In this document: positions 22,110 to 33,900 of the stretch, one piece after another
How positions within the stretch are numbered: position 1 is the first letter of the stretch
Layout of the letters: every line of letters starts with the position of its first letter
Source of the DNA: Topomyia yanbarensis
Lineage: Eukaryota > Arthropoda > Insecta > Diptera > Culicidae
Reading direction: 5' to 3'
NCBI RefSeq assembly: GCF_030247195.1
Contig: NC_080671.1
Coordinates: forward strand, 433,628,539 to 433,692,538
DNA length: 64,000 nt
Program-made: the position numbers and the translations under genes
The notes under the pieces: model-generated
Seen by the model: only the letters and a program-made list of their open reading frames with translations
What the model was told of the DNA's origin: nothing
Database searches by the model: none

Positions 22110-22890
22110 TTGGATTCACTGATAGTCCAACATGAAGATACCATTACTCAACAACACAAAAGGCTTGTTGCATCAAAATCAAAAAGCCATCGGCGAGACC
22201 ATATGTCGGAAACCCAAGCTCATTAAGCTTTCTCAATAAGCCATCGGTGACAAAGTTCCATAGAAGTGGTGACAGCACACCACCTTGAGGACATCCACAG
22301 GCACAGCTTCCTTATCTCCTACTTCGACCAATCTCTGCGTTTGCGATTCCAAGCCTTAGTTCTAGTACGTTCGGTATTCCACCAAAGCTGAGTGAGTTTG
22401 TTTTATCCACGACCACATCCAACTCACTTGGAGATTCAATCGTCGGAAAGGTACCCATGAAAACTAGTCGCCAACACCTCTTCCTGGAGGTCCCAGTTCG
22501 TAGATTTGGGATTACGACATTTGACGATATCTAGCGAGATGTTTCAAAGTTGATTTATGATCTGATAACGCCCGCTGGGTACGTGCCAGTTTTCCAACTC
22601 ATGCGTAATACCTTCTGAGCAGAGAGTTATATCTAACACCTCTTCCCTATTAGTTCGTTGAGTGATTTTCTACATTAAGTATATGCAGATTTGTACAACT
22701 TAAGTATTCCATCAATTCGGTGCCTCTCAAGCTGATAGCTAAGCTGCCCTAAATTATATAGTGGGCAAATATTTCATGTTCATATTGACTGCGATATCAC
22801 AAATATCGCAAATTGTGAGGTCGAATATAGGACCCGCGTGAATAGCGCTATTCGCAAGTATGCACGCACGAGGCAATTTACGTGGATTTG
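22110..22890 (-). pseudogene. LINE ORF2 remnant: endonuclease and RT pieces (LOA/R1-like)
   Basis: The minus-strand translation contains, in order, PRACILANSAIHAGPIFDLT, then RGTELMEYLSCTNLHILN and REEVLDITLCSEGITHELENW (APE-type endonuclease), CRNPKSTNWDL, and finally CGCPQGGVLSPLLWNF with YGLADGFL. The GCPQGGVLSPLLWN block is RT region B', and the catalytic YADDY is replaced by LADGF. Pieces are joined by deletions, stops and frame changes, so it makes no protein. The clade label is tentative, from motif style only. Confidence 0.78.
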
Positions 22891-22984
22891 TCCTGCGATT
22901 TTTGATGAAAGCTACGAACCAAAGTTATGGAAGCACATTGGTTTATGACCGCCTATACTTACCTTATCGTTCAGTCTAAAGCCT

Positions 22985-24125
22985 TGTTGTCTCTTGCTAT
23001 ATACAGAAGCCACTCCACTCGGTCCATTGCTGCTTGTCGCCAGCTTCGCAGTCTTCGAAGGATCCGCAGATCGTCCTCTATCTGGTCGATCCACCGTGCT
23101 CGTGTCTTCTTGTTCCTGTAGGGTCGCTCTCAAGAATCATTTTCAGAATTTTGTTCGACCGAAGCGTCCTTCGGAGTCCAAAGTAGACACGATTTCCCGC
23201 CAAGATCCGTCTCTGAATTTCTCTGCTGGTATCATTGTCGGCGGTTACCAGTTAGCCCAAATACACGAATTCATCGACCATCTCGATTTCTTTACCGTCA
23301 ATCCGAACTCGGGATGGGAGGTTCACATTGTCGTCTCTAGAGCCTCAAGTATTTTGTCTTCGAAACATTGATGGCAAGTCCAATCCTGCTGGCTTCAGCA
23401 TTCAGTCTGATATACGTTTCCGACATCGCCTCAAAGTTCCGTGCCGAAGCCAAGAAGCTGGATGGATCCCATGAATCCCGCTTGGTAGTGCCCCCACTCC
23501 CTTGCAAATGGTGACAATCAGCGGCAAATAATTTTGGAGAGGATCTTGAAGGTGCGCTAAGTAGTGTGATCGCGCGGTAGTTGCAGCAATCCAACTTGTC
23601 ACCCTTTTTGTAGATTGGACAAAAGACACTCTCCATCCACTCATCCGGAAGAATCTCCTCCTCCCAAATTTTGGCGATTACCCAGTGCAACGCTCTAGCC
23701 AGTGTTTCACCACCGCATTTTAATAGCTCGCTGGCTAGTTGATCTACACCGGCAGCTTTGTTGTTTTTCAGCCGACCGATCTCCTCCTTGACTTCTTGCA
23801 GATCAGGGGCTGGCAGCCTATCGTCTTCTGCGCGTGCTCCAAGATCCGCTGCCATACCGCCTTCGTCCTCTGCTGCTTCACCGTTGAGGTGCTCGTTATA
23901 GTACTGCTTCCACCTCTCAATCACCTCACACTCGTTCGTTTCCGTCTAAGTCTCTGCACATATCGGCATGCGGAACGTAGGCATTGCGCGAACTGTTCAG
24001 CTTCTCGTAGAACTTCCGTGTGTCGTTTACGCGGTACAGTTGTTCCATCGCTTCGCGATCTCGTTCCTCCTGTTGGCGCTTCTTTCTCCGGAGGACCGAC
24101 GTTTGACCGCCTATAGCGAACCCCG
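22985..24125 (-). pseudogene. LINE ORF2 remnant: RT with palm deleted (RTE-like)
   Basis: On the minus strand the frame reads RRKKRQQEERDREAMEQLYR, a stop, IERWKQYYNEHLNGE, then LKNNKAAGVDQLASELLKCGG, WMESVFCPIYKKGDKLDCCN and YRAITLLS. These are finger motifs of a non-LTR reverse transcriptase. It then jumps to RIGLAINVSKTKYL, VRIDGKEIEMVDEFVYLG and ILAGNRVYFGLRRTLRS, which are thumb/C-terminal motifs. The catalytic palm between the two blocks, including the aspartate pair, is missing. The C-terminal tail reaches about 22990. The 195-codon ORF at 23337-23924 is the best-preserved part. Confidence 0.82.
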
Positions 24126-24736
24126 AATGGGTATTAGGGACATGACCATCATGTGCATCACTCGATTTGCAAAGAAGCAAAGGTCTACTCTGACAGAGAT
24201 TCACCTCACGTGGCAAGAGTAAATCTCATGTATGACTGGCATAATTGCTTCCCGCCAGCCATTTATTTGTTGGCATGGAGAAACACTTTGACTTGACGAC
24301 GTGCGAGTAGGAGCTCGTGGCTAAGATATTCCAAGCCACCGGTAGCTCATGGCTGGTTTTGTCCAGAGCCTAGCTGGTGGTGGTTCAGGGATGCCCTGCG
24401 AACGTAATCGTGGTTGCTGACAACGATGGGATTGGAGAACTAGTGAGAACGGTTGCTACTCTGTATCGCTGGCGGATTTTTGATGGCGTTGGTAGAGATC
24501 AATGGCTGCTGCTGGCGTCTTCCCTTTTTGGCGTCTATCGACAGGCCCAGGACCAGAGTGGCTGTGACGAGAGAGCTAAGTTCTCCTTAGTGGTTATTAC
24601 CCAAGGGCACAGAACGATCTCTGGTTAGATATAAGAAGCATCCAGGGCTCACTGGGTCGATTCGTGTGCTGTCCGGGTGAGGTTGATTGAGTCACCGAAG
24701 GCTATGAAAATTGTATCACACAATTGGCTCTGTCAA
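24126..24736. other. Unassigned stretch
   Basis: No recognisable coding, RNA or terminal-repeat features. Confidence 0.4.
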
Positions 24737-24844
24737 AGCTAGTCTAGTTATCCTGTAGGGAGATATATGAGGAGATCGCTGGGTCAAGATAATGTCTCCG
24801 CATATTTCTCACTGGAGGATAACTAGGCTAGTCTAGGCTCCCTG
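24737..24844. repeat. Imperfect hairpin with ~45-bp arms
   Basis: AGCTAGTCTAGTTATCCTGT at 24737 pairs with the complement of GAGGATAACTAGGCTAGTCT ending near 24844, with the match continuing inward through GGGAGATATATGAGGAGAT against GTCTCCGCATATTTCTCACT. The loop is about 17 bp. It may be a small MITE. Confidence 0.65.
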
Positions 24845-25059
24845 AGGGAATTGGCTCTAGTCTAGCATTAATTTCAAATTCTCAGCCGTATTATTATTTA
24901 ATTTAGACGCTTGATTTATGCAACTCGTTTATTTGATTAGTTTTACATTTTCTATTTCAAATTTCAATTTGCTTCAAATATTAATGTTGACAAAAAAACA
25001 CTAAAGAATAACTGCACTGTTTTCCAGGATGCTTTTCAATACTGGCTGTGTAAGGATTA

Positions 25060-25830
25060 GCATAGAATAGAAATTACATTTTGAATTTCTTAGTTCGTCG
25101 AAATCGAAAAATGTCTGTGTGTACTTGTATGTGTGTGTGGCATTTAAACTCACAATTTTCTCAGAGATGGCTGAACCGATTTACACAAACTTAGTTTCAA
25201 CTCAAATGTACACCGCTCCCATAAGCTACTATTGATTTTGTAGTTGATCCAACTTCTGGTTCTGGAGTTACGAGTTGAAGAGTGCGGTCACACAGAAAAT
25301 TTCCACGCGAACTGGTACCATCATGATGTCTAAATACAGTAATACATATTAAAATGGGTGCAACATTACTTAAATTTGCGGGTCTAGATCACGAATGATC
25401 ATTCAAAGTAGATTTGACCACATTGGCCACCTTGGACGGTTCATGATGCCCCCTTCGAACTCGCCAAGTTCCTAAGCTAATATCACATCTATTCCTCAGC
25501 AAATTCTAGGCCGAATATTACAAACTTTATTTGAAATTAAAGATACAGTGATCCCATTGACTGCTATTGAATTTCATTCGGTTCTGATTCTTGGTTCCGG
25601 AGTTACAGGTTCGATAGTAAGGTCACACTGGAATTTTCCTTATAAGCCGCCACAACCGTAGGCTAAAAATCTATTGGAATGGTCACCAAATTACATCGAT
25701 TCGCAGGTCTAGATCTCTGACTCCGGGCATATTCCAAAATTAAAGTCACATCGGTTCTTCGGAGATGACTAAACTTATTTTCCCAAACCAAATCTCAAAT
25801 GGAAGGTATAATATGCATCTGGGTGCTTTT
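25060..25830 (+). repeat. Dispersed repeat, CTCAGAGATGGCTGAACCGA family (copy 1)
   Basis: It contains TTCTCAGAGATGGCTGAACC near 25158, then CTGGTTCTGGAGTTAC and GTGCGGTCACACAG. The same ordered phrases occur at 41.5-42.1 kb and, reversed, at 29.4-30.3 kb; a partial copy is at 51.6-52.1 kb. The second half (25430-25640) matches the reverse of 29.99-30.2 kb. It is non-coding and of unknown class. Confidence 0.75.
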
Positions 25831-26029
25831 CTATTCTACTTCATTGGTCTGTTTGTTTTGTACAGTTTGCTTTTCCATTACATATGTATAGCAAAATAGT
25901 ATCGGTCAATTTATACACTTCTAATCAAGCTCTTTGCATCTTTGTTTTCTTTAGTCGGCATGTTATGATTTCTTTTATTAGTATATCTCTACTATACTCT
26001 ATCTATACTCATATAAGTACAAACGTACA

Positions 26030-27240
26030 AACGCTCGTGGCCTGCACGATACCACAAACCTGGTCAGAAACGCGACCACTCAATTGAAATCATCTTACGC
26101 CCGCGATTTCGCCAACATGAAAACACCTCGGTAGATAAGTAAACGTAGCACATATAAATTTCCAAACGCGGTCTCAAGCATTAACCCACCACTCGCGCGA
26201 TCGTGAAACGGAGGTTTTCCCTCAGTCCTAGCGGTCTAGACTAATGCCTTCAGTTGAACCATTCAAAAAAATTACGTTCATATTCACTAGGCAACACATG
26301 GTGACATTATCTGGAACTCTAGTGATATGGAAAAACTTTCTCTCTTCTACCATTTGTACCATATTCTAAAAAATAATGATCAGATTCACGGTCCTGGCAA
26401 TATCATTCAAGAATACTCGCTACATACAAATGCTTGATCTCTTCGCGACAATCCATTACACCTATACCCGCGTTCTCGCAAACGTAACATCCTGGTGTAA
26501 GGTAAACGTCTCAGCGCTTATAAATTTTCAAACGCGGTCTCAAGCGTGAACCTAAAATCATCCATGCTCGCACGTTCATCAATCGATCTCTTCCGGAAGT
26601 TTCTATCCTTGGTATCAGCAGACTAGGTCGATGTCTTCAATTGGACCAATTAAAAAAAGAAAGCTGTCATATCCACTGGAAAACACATGGCGACATGACT
26701 GGGAATTCTAGTGATATGGGGTAACCCACTCTCTGTCAGAATGTGAACCATACACCGAAAACTAAATATCAGAATGAAGGTCCGTGTGACCATCCAAGAA
26801 CGCACGCGAATGTATGAATGGTTACACGGTTACAAAATTTAGTTTTGTACATGCGAATTCACGTGACAAACACGTTAACGTACGAACGCTTAAGCCCTTC
26901 GCGATCATAAACGCTCACCTACATCCGCGATCGCGCTAACTTGATAACACCCCGGTAATAAGGTGAACATTTCAGCACTTACGAAGTTTCAAACGCTGTC
27001 TCAAACGCGAACCTACAAACACCCGTGTTCGCGCGATCGTGAATCGGCCACGTCCGGAAACCATTACCCTCTGTCCTAGCAACTTAGGTCCTCTGTCCTG
27101 GCAACTTAGGTCCTGTAGGACCAATCAAAAAATAAAATCATATCCACTAGACAACACGTTTCATGGCGACATGACCAGAAACTCTAATGATATGGAAGAT
27201 CTCGCTTTCTTCTATCTTCTGAGCCGTACAACAAAAATTA
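26030..27240 (+). repeat. Satellite-like tandem repeat (block 2), about three units
   Basis: The phrases around CCAAACGCGGTCTCAAGC recur near 26165, 26530 and 26987, and ACACCTCGGT / CATCCTGGTG / ACACCCCGGT recur just before each. Spacings are about 365 and 457 bp. CTCTAGTGATATGG also repeats once per unit. The family is the same as at 1-510 but in the opposite orientation. Units are diverged and the third spacing includes an insertion near 26780-26880. Confidence 0.8.
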
Positions 27241-28336
27241 AGTATTAGATCCACGGTTAGTGGGCGGCATTGCCTGACTCGTCTGCAATTGTAGAATTTG
27301 ATTCTGACGGGGAGCCTGCACGTTATCGTGATATTTCATTCTTGAGATCACTTTCGAATTTGACACTTGTAGTAATGTGACTCATGTGCATGTTTAATTA
27401 CTATCGGAATTTTTACTCGGAGTAACGTGACAATATGCATCGGATCATAAAAGCTTGACTGATTCGCGGTATCTTGTTTTATGACCTACATCACGAACAC
27501 GATTTGTGGCTTTTATTTTAAGTACTCGGCAATTTTTTCGTTCGGACATCACAATGGAAACAAATGAATAAAGATGTTAGTTTTGTTATTTCTAGTGCTC
27601 GCATCTGTTACTATTCGCTAGAAGCTGAACATAACTATTAGATATTTTATGAAAAAAAAAACAAATTTTGTGAAATGGTTCATGTGAAACTTTCAACACC
27701 ATGTACAGAGTTGCATGAAATTGAAAATGATTACGGATGTCTTCTAAATATTTCATGCACCCAAGATAGATAATGAATCATGTACTACGAATCATGAACC
27801 AGTTCACGAATCTATGCATAACATTTTATGGTTCTGTGAACGATCATCGCTATGATCGCGAATTGTCAGTAGCAAGGAAACATGGATCCGTTCACGTAAA
27901 ATAAATACTATTTGAAAGGATTCATGAATAAAATTCCAGGTTTCATGAAATAGCTCACGACAAAGTGTTTCGATTCTGTGAACTACTTTACAACCACGAA
28001 AACTAGATCATGTTCCAAAAGCTATAATTAAAATCACCTTTGGCTTTATGCATAATGTTCATACACTGTGAAAATCCATTTTTATCAGCCCATAATTTTG
28101 TCAGGTTTTCGACCCGATTTCGTCAACCAGCCAGGGTTATGAGGCTAGGTATACGGACTAATGTTGAATATTATAACAGCTTCGGGGTATAAAAGAAAAT
28201 AAATAAATATGTTTTGTCGTTGCCCTTATTTTATCAACCAAAGATACACCAAAGGGGCTGATGCCTTTCTCATTTATCAAAGCTATGGTTTAATAGCTGG
28301 TTACGTTCAGTATAACATTGTGGAAATATCTATTAC
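27241..28336. other. AT-rich stretch with repeated TTCATGAA/TTCACGAA-type words
   Basis: Between about 27.66 and 28.05 kb the words CATGAA, TCACGAA and GTGAAC recur many times in both orientations, and a similar style appears near 34.1 kb. No gene is recognised. Confidence 0.45.
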
Positions 28337-29225
28337 CCCAAGTAACCAATAAGCATTATAACGTTGCCCAATATCTGCTTTAGATCCCCATATAAAGCTG
28401 TTCTAAAAAGCCGTGAAGCCCTAAATACGTATATAATGCTGGTATTATGCCAGAAAAGGCGAAATATAGTGCTATTACTGTGCAGAGATTGGCAGCTTGT
28501 TTCTGCAGTACTAATACTATTATATAGCACCAGCGTACAAATGACAAATTTGAAAGCCTTATATTGGCACTACTAATGCACTATTAAAAAGCTTCAGTTG
28601 GCAGTCATTGTCCGCCATGGTTTTAAAACCTTTTCTTATGTTTCCTTTCAGTATGATGCGCAAAAAGGAAAAAAATGAAAATAAAATGGTCTGTTTAAAA
28701 CCGTAATTGACTCTGTTCTAATGCATTGTAATGAATATCCTTAATGGGTTTTACTTCTCACGTGATATGAATGTATACTAAAATTACCTTTAGTAAGTCT
28801 CGAACTGAGGTACCTTGCCTCGTCCTTCACGGTAAATGCGCTGCGTTTGCTTCTTGGACTATATTGCATATGTTCGATTGAAATGAAATATGCCGAATAT
28901 AATCTTCAAGAAGAGTTGCATAACAAATAACCCCACAACATTACAATAGCATTATATATCATTATTATTTGATCTATAATGGCATTAAATGCACTTGTAA
29001 AGCTTACATGCATTAAAGATCCTTGAAGCATGTACGCGTTATATCAGCTTTATATACGCATATAGAGCAAGCGATAATGCTATATGTCGGCTGTGCAGTT
29101 ATGCATTATTGATGCTAATATAGAACTTTATTGCGTTGTTAATGCTGTAATGGAGTTTCAATGCAATATTAGTGCAAATGTATAGCCAATATAGTGCAAT
29201 GGCTTGATGCTTGTGGTTACTTGGG
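28337..29225. mobile_element. Non-autonomous TIR element, CCCAAGTAACCA termini
   Basis: The left end CCCAAGTAACCAATAAGCAT and the reverse complement of the right end CCCAAGTAACCACAAGCAT form ~20-bp terminal inverted repeats. The 889-bp interior is AT-rich with many TGCATTA/TTAATGC words and no transposase. A target duplication is not clear, so the superfamily is left open. Confidence 0.68.
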
Positions 29226-29377
29226 ACATTCTTATTACACTTGGTAAGTATATATGGTGCACTTTTGCCACGAACCTGACGCTGACACACTTGAAACAAA
29301 CAAAAATAAAATATTTAATTAGCTTAATCAGCGTGAGTGCAATGTTATCTTCATATTAGCATATTTTGAAATGCGTG

Positions 29378-30295
29378 TGGGGTAGGGGTAGGGGGATAAT
29401 TATTGGGAGGAGATAATGCGTTGGGAACAACCTAACATATTTTGGTATACGGGTGTGTTAAGGGAATGTTGGTGTGAGGTTGGTCTGAGATGGGGTGGGG
29501 GTAGGATTTTTGTGAAGAGGGAGGGGGTGCAACAGCCAACTTCATATTATACCTTCCATTTGTGACTAGGTTAGTGAAAATTGGTTCAGTCATCACCGAA
29601 GTGGCTTTAGTTCTGGAATATGTTCGGAACCAGGGACTTCCGAAATTATCGATAGTGGACAAATTATTCCAAGAATCTTTGATTTACCATCAGTGATCTA
29701 GGTCAGCGAAATAATTTGATGTTCATATCAATAGACTTTTAACCTATTTTTTTACAATGGAGAAGACCTTTACGTCCTAGCCCAGTACACGTGCTATTGG
29801 TAGGGTCCAATCTACCACACGGGGTGCACTGGGGGCGTGTCGGGCTCGAATGGTGACGCTGCCATTAATACCGACTAAACTCCATTGGGCTCCGCCATCA
29901 TTCCTCCCAGGAACTACCTCTCGGTATTACTTCTGGGGGGGACTTTTTAACCTATGAGGTAATTGTACCGGTTTAAATGAGAAATTCCCAAGTGACAGTA
30001 ATAACCTCCCTGTAACTCCGGAACCAAATGTCAGTACTGAATGAAGTTCAATAGCAGTCAATGGAAGTATTATATCTTTCATTTGAAATTAAGCTTGTAA
30101 AAATCGGTTAATAGTTCTCCGGAAAATAGGTATGACATTAGTTTAGGAACTTGGCGAGTTTCTCGGGGGCATCAAGAACCGTCATAGGCGGCCAATGTAG
30201 TCAAAGCTACTTTGATTAGTCATTAGAGATCTAGACCCGCAAATTCAGAATATGTATCGTTCGGACACTATGGTGTTGCCAGTTTATAAAGGAAC
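29378..30295 (-). repeat. Dispersed repeat, CTCAGAGATGGCTGAACCGA family (copy 2)
   Basis: The reverse complement matches copy 1 at 25.4-25.6 kb, through the phrases around GAACTTGGCGAGTTTC, CTGTAACTCCGGAACCAA and GAGATCTAGACCCGCAAATT. The left portion is G-rich (GGGGTAGGGGTAGGGGGAT). A short retroposon at 29748-29940 interrupts it. Confidence 0.72.
29748..29940 (-). mobile_element. Short retroposon with target duplication, minus strand
   Basis: A direct repeat GACTTTTAACCTAT (one T longer on the right) flanks the insert at 29734-29747 and 29941-29955. The left end is poly(T), so a poly(A)-tailed RNA inserted on the minus strand. It is 193 bp, with no coding capacity. It could be a SINE or the 3' tip of a LINE; no clear tRNA promoter boxes were seen. 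Confidence 0.75.
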
Positions 30296-30574
30296 TAGTT
30301 AATACCCATCGCACGTTGCTGCGACTTTCAACGAAATAGGAGGAAAACACAATTTGTTCCTGTAGCGTAGGCCGCCGGTGGCCACTGGTTTTATACGACG
30401 GGAGCAGGGTGGATTTTCCTTACGGACGTAAGCTATTTCGTTTTCTTTCGCACAAATATCGCACAGATTTTCGAATACTTGATATGTCTTTACTTATCCG
30501 ACTGACCTAACGCGGCCGGGCGAGGGCTATCACAAACAACTGACTTCTTACGACTCACTTATCCGATTCGCGCA

Positions 30575-31566
30575 TAGGGACGTTTCGATATTAAAATACA
30601 TCGATTCATAGAATCGATACTGGTATCGAATGCAAGTACTGATACTTTCGATATAATCGTAGTCGTAGTATCGATACTTGAAAGTATCGCCATTCGATTC
30701 CGCACTTTTACCACAGACTAACAGACATAACACTATGAGGAAATTCCCACAAAAATATCGATCCGGCAATTTTCCCAGAACACTAGCTCCACTCATTTGC
30801 CAAACACTCATTTGCTGATGGGCTACCCCTCAGGTTTGGGAACAATTTTTCACTAGTGGTCTATCCACCATCTGCTTGTTCATAGATCAGTGGCGCCATA
30901 ATTTAAAATGTGGGCACAGTCCCAACTACAAATATATTTAAAATGACCGTTAAAGCGGACGAAGCATTGTTTTCGAGTGTTATGTCTGTTAGTCTGTGCT
31001 TTTACAGTAGCTTAATTCCCTGAATTAGGTAATCTGCAAACCGTTGTTTGGAAATTCAGTAGTGGGTTTTGTCAGTTAACGTTTTGCTCTGCTCCTGCGA
31101 ACAGAAAAACCCGTTCGACAAATATATTTTATTGATCTGATTCGTTTGATGTTGGATCCAGTCGACGATTATGTCAGACGTCGAATGTCAGAAAAGATAA
31201 ACAATAAATAATTTAGTTGATCAGAAAGTCTCATGGACTGTCAAATAATGGGCAATATTCGGAATCGATTTTTTCATCAAATGCGATTGGTGCTCCAATT
31301 ATTGTAGTAACTCAAATGTAACAACCGATTCCGCAATGGTTTAGCCTGAATAGGTAATCACATTTCACTCGGAAATAATTCCAAACTCGTTCATAATTCC
31401 GAATCGAATACTTCCAACTACTGGTTCTTTCGATTCTTTTCGATATCGTAAAGATTGTAGCGATATCAGTAAAGTATCGTGATTGAAGTATCGATACCAA
31501 AAAATCGAGCATCGGAAACAGAAGTATCGATTCCGTACTAGTATCGAAAATATCGCAACGTCCCTA
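30575..31566. mobile_element. Non-autonomous hAT-like element, TATCGATA-rich ends
   Basis: The ends are TAGGGACGTTTCGATATT and, reversed, TAGGGACGTTGCGATATT, flanked by 8-bp sequences TTCGCGCA (30567-30574) and TACGCGCA (31567-31574) differing at one base. An 8-bp duplication and TAGGG-type ends fit hAT. Both ~130-200-bp subterminal regions are packed with TATCGATA, AATCGATA and GTATCGA words. The middle is ordinary AT-rich sequence and no transposase ORF is present. The element is 992 bp. Confidence 0.75.
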
Positions 31567-31574
31567 TACGCGCA

Positions 31575-33200
31575 CGCCTTCTATCCGTGCGGTCACTAAC
31601 TGACTTAATACGACTCACTTCAACGACTGACTTCCCTGACTTGCTTATCCGACTTACTTCTTCGCCAGCGCGCCTGTTGCGCGTGCGAACCCTAATTAAC
31701 TTTTCACGACTGACTTATCCGACCTGACGCAAAAGACTTTTATCATTTCGTCTGTGTAGACTTCTCTCTGAAAGAGTCTCAGACCTAAACAAAACATTCT
31801 TTCCACGCTCGCGAGAGTAAAGACCCCGGTGGATGAATCAGTAGTTCACTATGACTCATACTCGGAAGCCTTTACTTTCTATAATAGCGTCGCCGTCTGC
31901 TGCTAGCAGCAACAAACTGAGTTTAATTAAACAAAGTGTTTATTCTTTTCCGTAAGCGTATGGCTTGGAAAGCGCGAGTGCATCAAAATATCAGCTTAGC
32001 TTAAGGCTGTAGCTGGTGATGTAACCCAGGAAATTAGCTTCCATGGTGCACTACTTGGAGAAATTTTCCAGGGTTGATGCTGGCCGAAAACTATGGGCGC
32101 TGCATGCCCCCTTACTTACTGAGCTTGATGTTGCCTCGGAGAGACGCATCATCAAGACGATTGCGCGGGTCATTAGAAAAATTTGTGTCAAAAAGTCTTT
32201 TGTGTCCTAACTCCTAAGATTGCCATTACATAAATAATATTTGTTATTACTTTTGTCAAAACCAAATATTTACAATTTTCTATCATTATTTGACATTTTC
32301 TTAACATCCTAACTTTACGATGGTCCTAGTGTGCACATCTTCCTGCTTCCAAACGTTACATCCACTCTCGGCTCCTCGACTCGGTTGCGTAGTGGTTCTC
32401 GGAATTCAGATTTCGGGCCCCTCGTGCGGCAGGATATTTCCAATTGGTTGAGAAGTGACATCCTTCTTTGTCCGCTGATTGTTGTCTTCTTGGGCCATGG
32501 TTGCTTGCTCATACATATTGTTTCGATTCTGTCTTCTCCGTTCACGTTGTTAATTTTTGTTATCGATTCCTCGCTCCTCAATTCTGGTTAGAATTTATTT
32601 GTTGTACCACCCCTCGATCGATTACATTGATATCGACGTCCTTTACGTATTTGTCTACATTGGTTTCTCCCTCAACGTTTGGCTTATCCGGGAGATTTGT
32701 CTGCTTGCTTGCTACCTTCAGGCCATATTGATTGTGGGCTACTGAGGCGCTATTTTCAATCACACAGACCGGGTTTGACTGTTCCGACTGTGGCTTTAAT
32801 CTTTGGTTTAGGCTGATCCAGGTTTAGCCTTCGTTGCCAATACTCCACTCTCAGCTTCATTGAATTTCTCGTTAATAATGGGCTGTCCTGCTTGTTTCGT
32901 ATTTTGACCATTCTTCCACCTCCGAGATCCCCTCCATCTTCTTCCCGTCACCACCTGCAACCGTCCTTTCCAAATCCATCCTTGTCGAACGCGAAGCGCC
33001 ATCTGACGGGCAGATAATCCATAAAAAATAGCACACAAACACGCTCCATAACAAATTTCTACTACGTTTAAGTTTCTACTGGAATCGGTTAAGCCGTTTG
33101 GGAGTCCATAAATCATATACATACAAACATTGACTTTTATTTTTGGTATTTTCTCGTGAAAATTTGGCTAAGAAGTAGAGTAGAGTGTATTGTTTACATT
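31575..33200. other. Unassigned stretch
   Basis: GACTGACTTATCCGAC-type words repeat between 31.6 and 31.73 kb, as they do just left of the hAT-like element. Between 32.3 and 33.1 kb several overlapping 60-104-codon ORFs occur on both strands, none with a recognisable domain. This may be an old LINE 5' region, but I could not support that. Confidence 0.4.
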
Positions 33201-33209
33201 GTTTTTTTT

Positions 33210-33900
33210 ATCGCTGTAAGTTTTTCGAAAATTGGAAAAAGGCGTTACCTGAAAAGCAACGTCGCAAATTGATGTGGCCAAAAAGTTGAGTCTGTCCTAG
33301 TCTTTCGTTCATAGAGCCAAGGACCGGGAAAGACTACATAGGTACAGTAAGTGCAGCAGGTTCCAAATCGTGACGAACGGCAAAATGCGGTGGGAAAATC
33401 ACGGGTTCGGAAACTGTACACCCAGATGCTAACGAAGCCTCATTGTCTCATCATGAATGATGAGACTTATGTCAAGGCGAACCTCCAGCAGCTCGCGGGG
33501 TTACTGTTCTACACCGTCCAGCACAAGTTTGAAGTTCCAGAGGAAGTAAGGAAACAGAAACTTTCAAAGTTTGCCAAAAAATACATGATTTGGCAAGCGA
33601 TCTGCTCATGTGGCAAACGGAGTGCACCATTCGTGACTACCGGGACTGTAAACGGAGAGATCTACCTCAAGGAGTATCTACAGAAGTGTCGACTTCCTCT
33701 GTTGAAGCAACACGGAACTACAGAAGCATCCCAAGGAGGTCAAATCAGAGGAAGACTTGAAGAAAAAGTGGGTTTTCGTACGGAAGAAGCTACAGCCAAA
33801 TGTTGTACAGAACCTAATGAGTGGAGTTAAGCGAAAGGTGCGAGCGTACGGTTATGATATTGAAGTAGAATTAAACAAATATACTAAAAGCTTACTAATG
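33210..33900 (+). pseudogene. Tc1/mariner (DD37E-like) transposase remnant
   Basis: The frame at 33351 reads RKLYTQMLTKPHCLIMNDETY, then FAKKYMIWQAICSCGKRS, FVTTGTVNGEIYLKEYLQKC and LPLLKQH. These match mosquito mariner-family transposases, with the first catalytic Asp in MNDETYV. Immediately after LLKQH, about 100 bp are missing and the frame changes; it resumes as HPKEVKSEEDLKKKWVFVRK, LQPNVVQNLMSGVKRKVRAY and IEVELN. The deletion removes the second Asp and the final acidic residue. Upstream, out-of-frame pieces of the helix-turn-helix region (ALPEKQRRKLMWPK) begin near 33238. Terminal repeats were not identified. Confidence 0.83.

Noticed and set aside
32315..33122. Overlapping ORFs of 60-104 codons as a gag-like gene
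   Set aside because: No knuckle or RRM motif, similar-sized ORFs on both strands.
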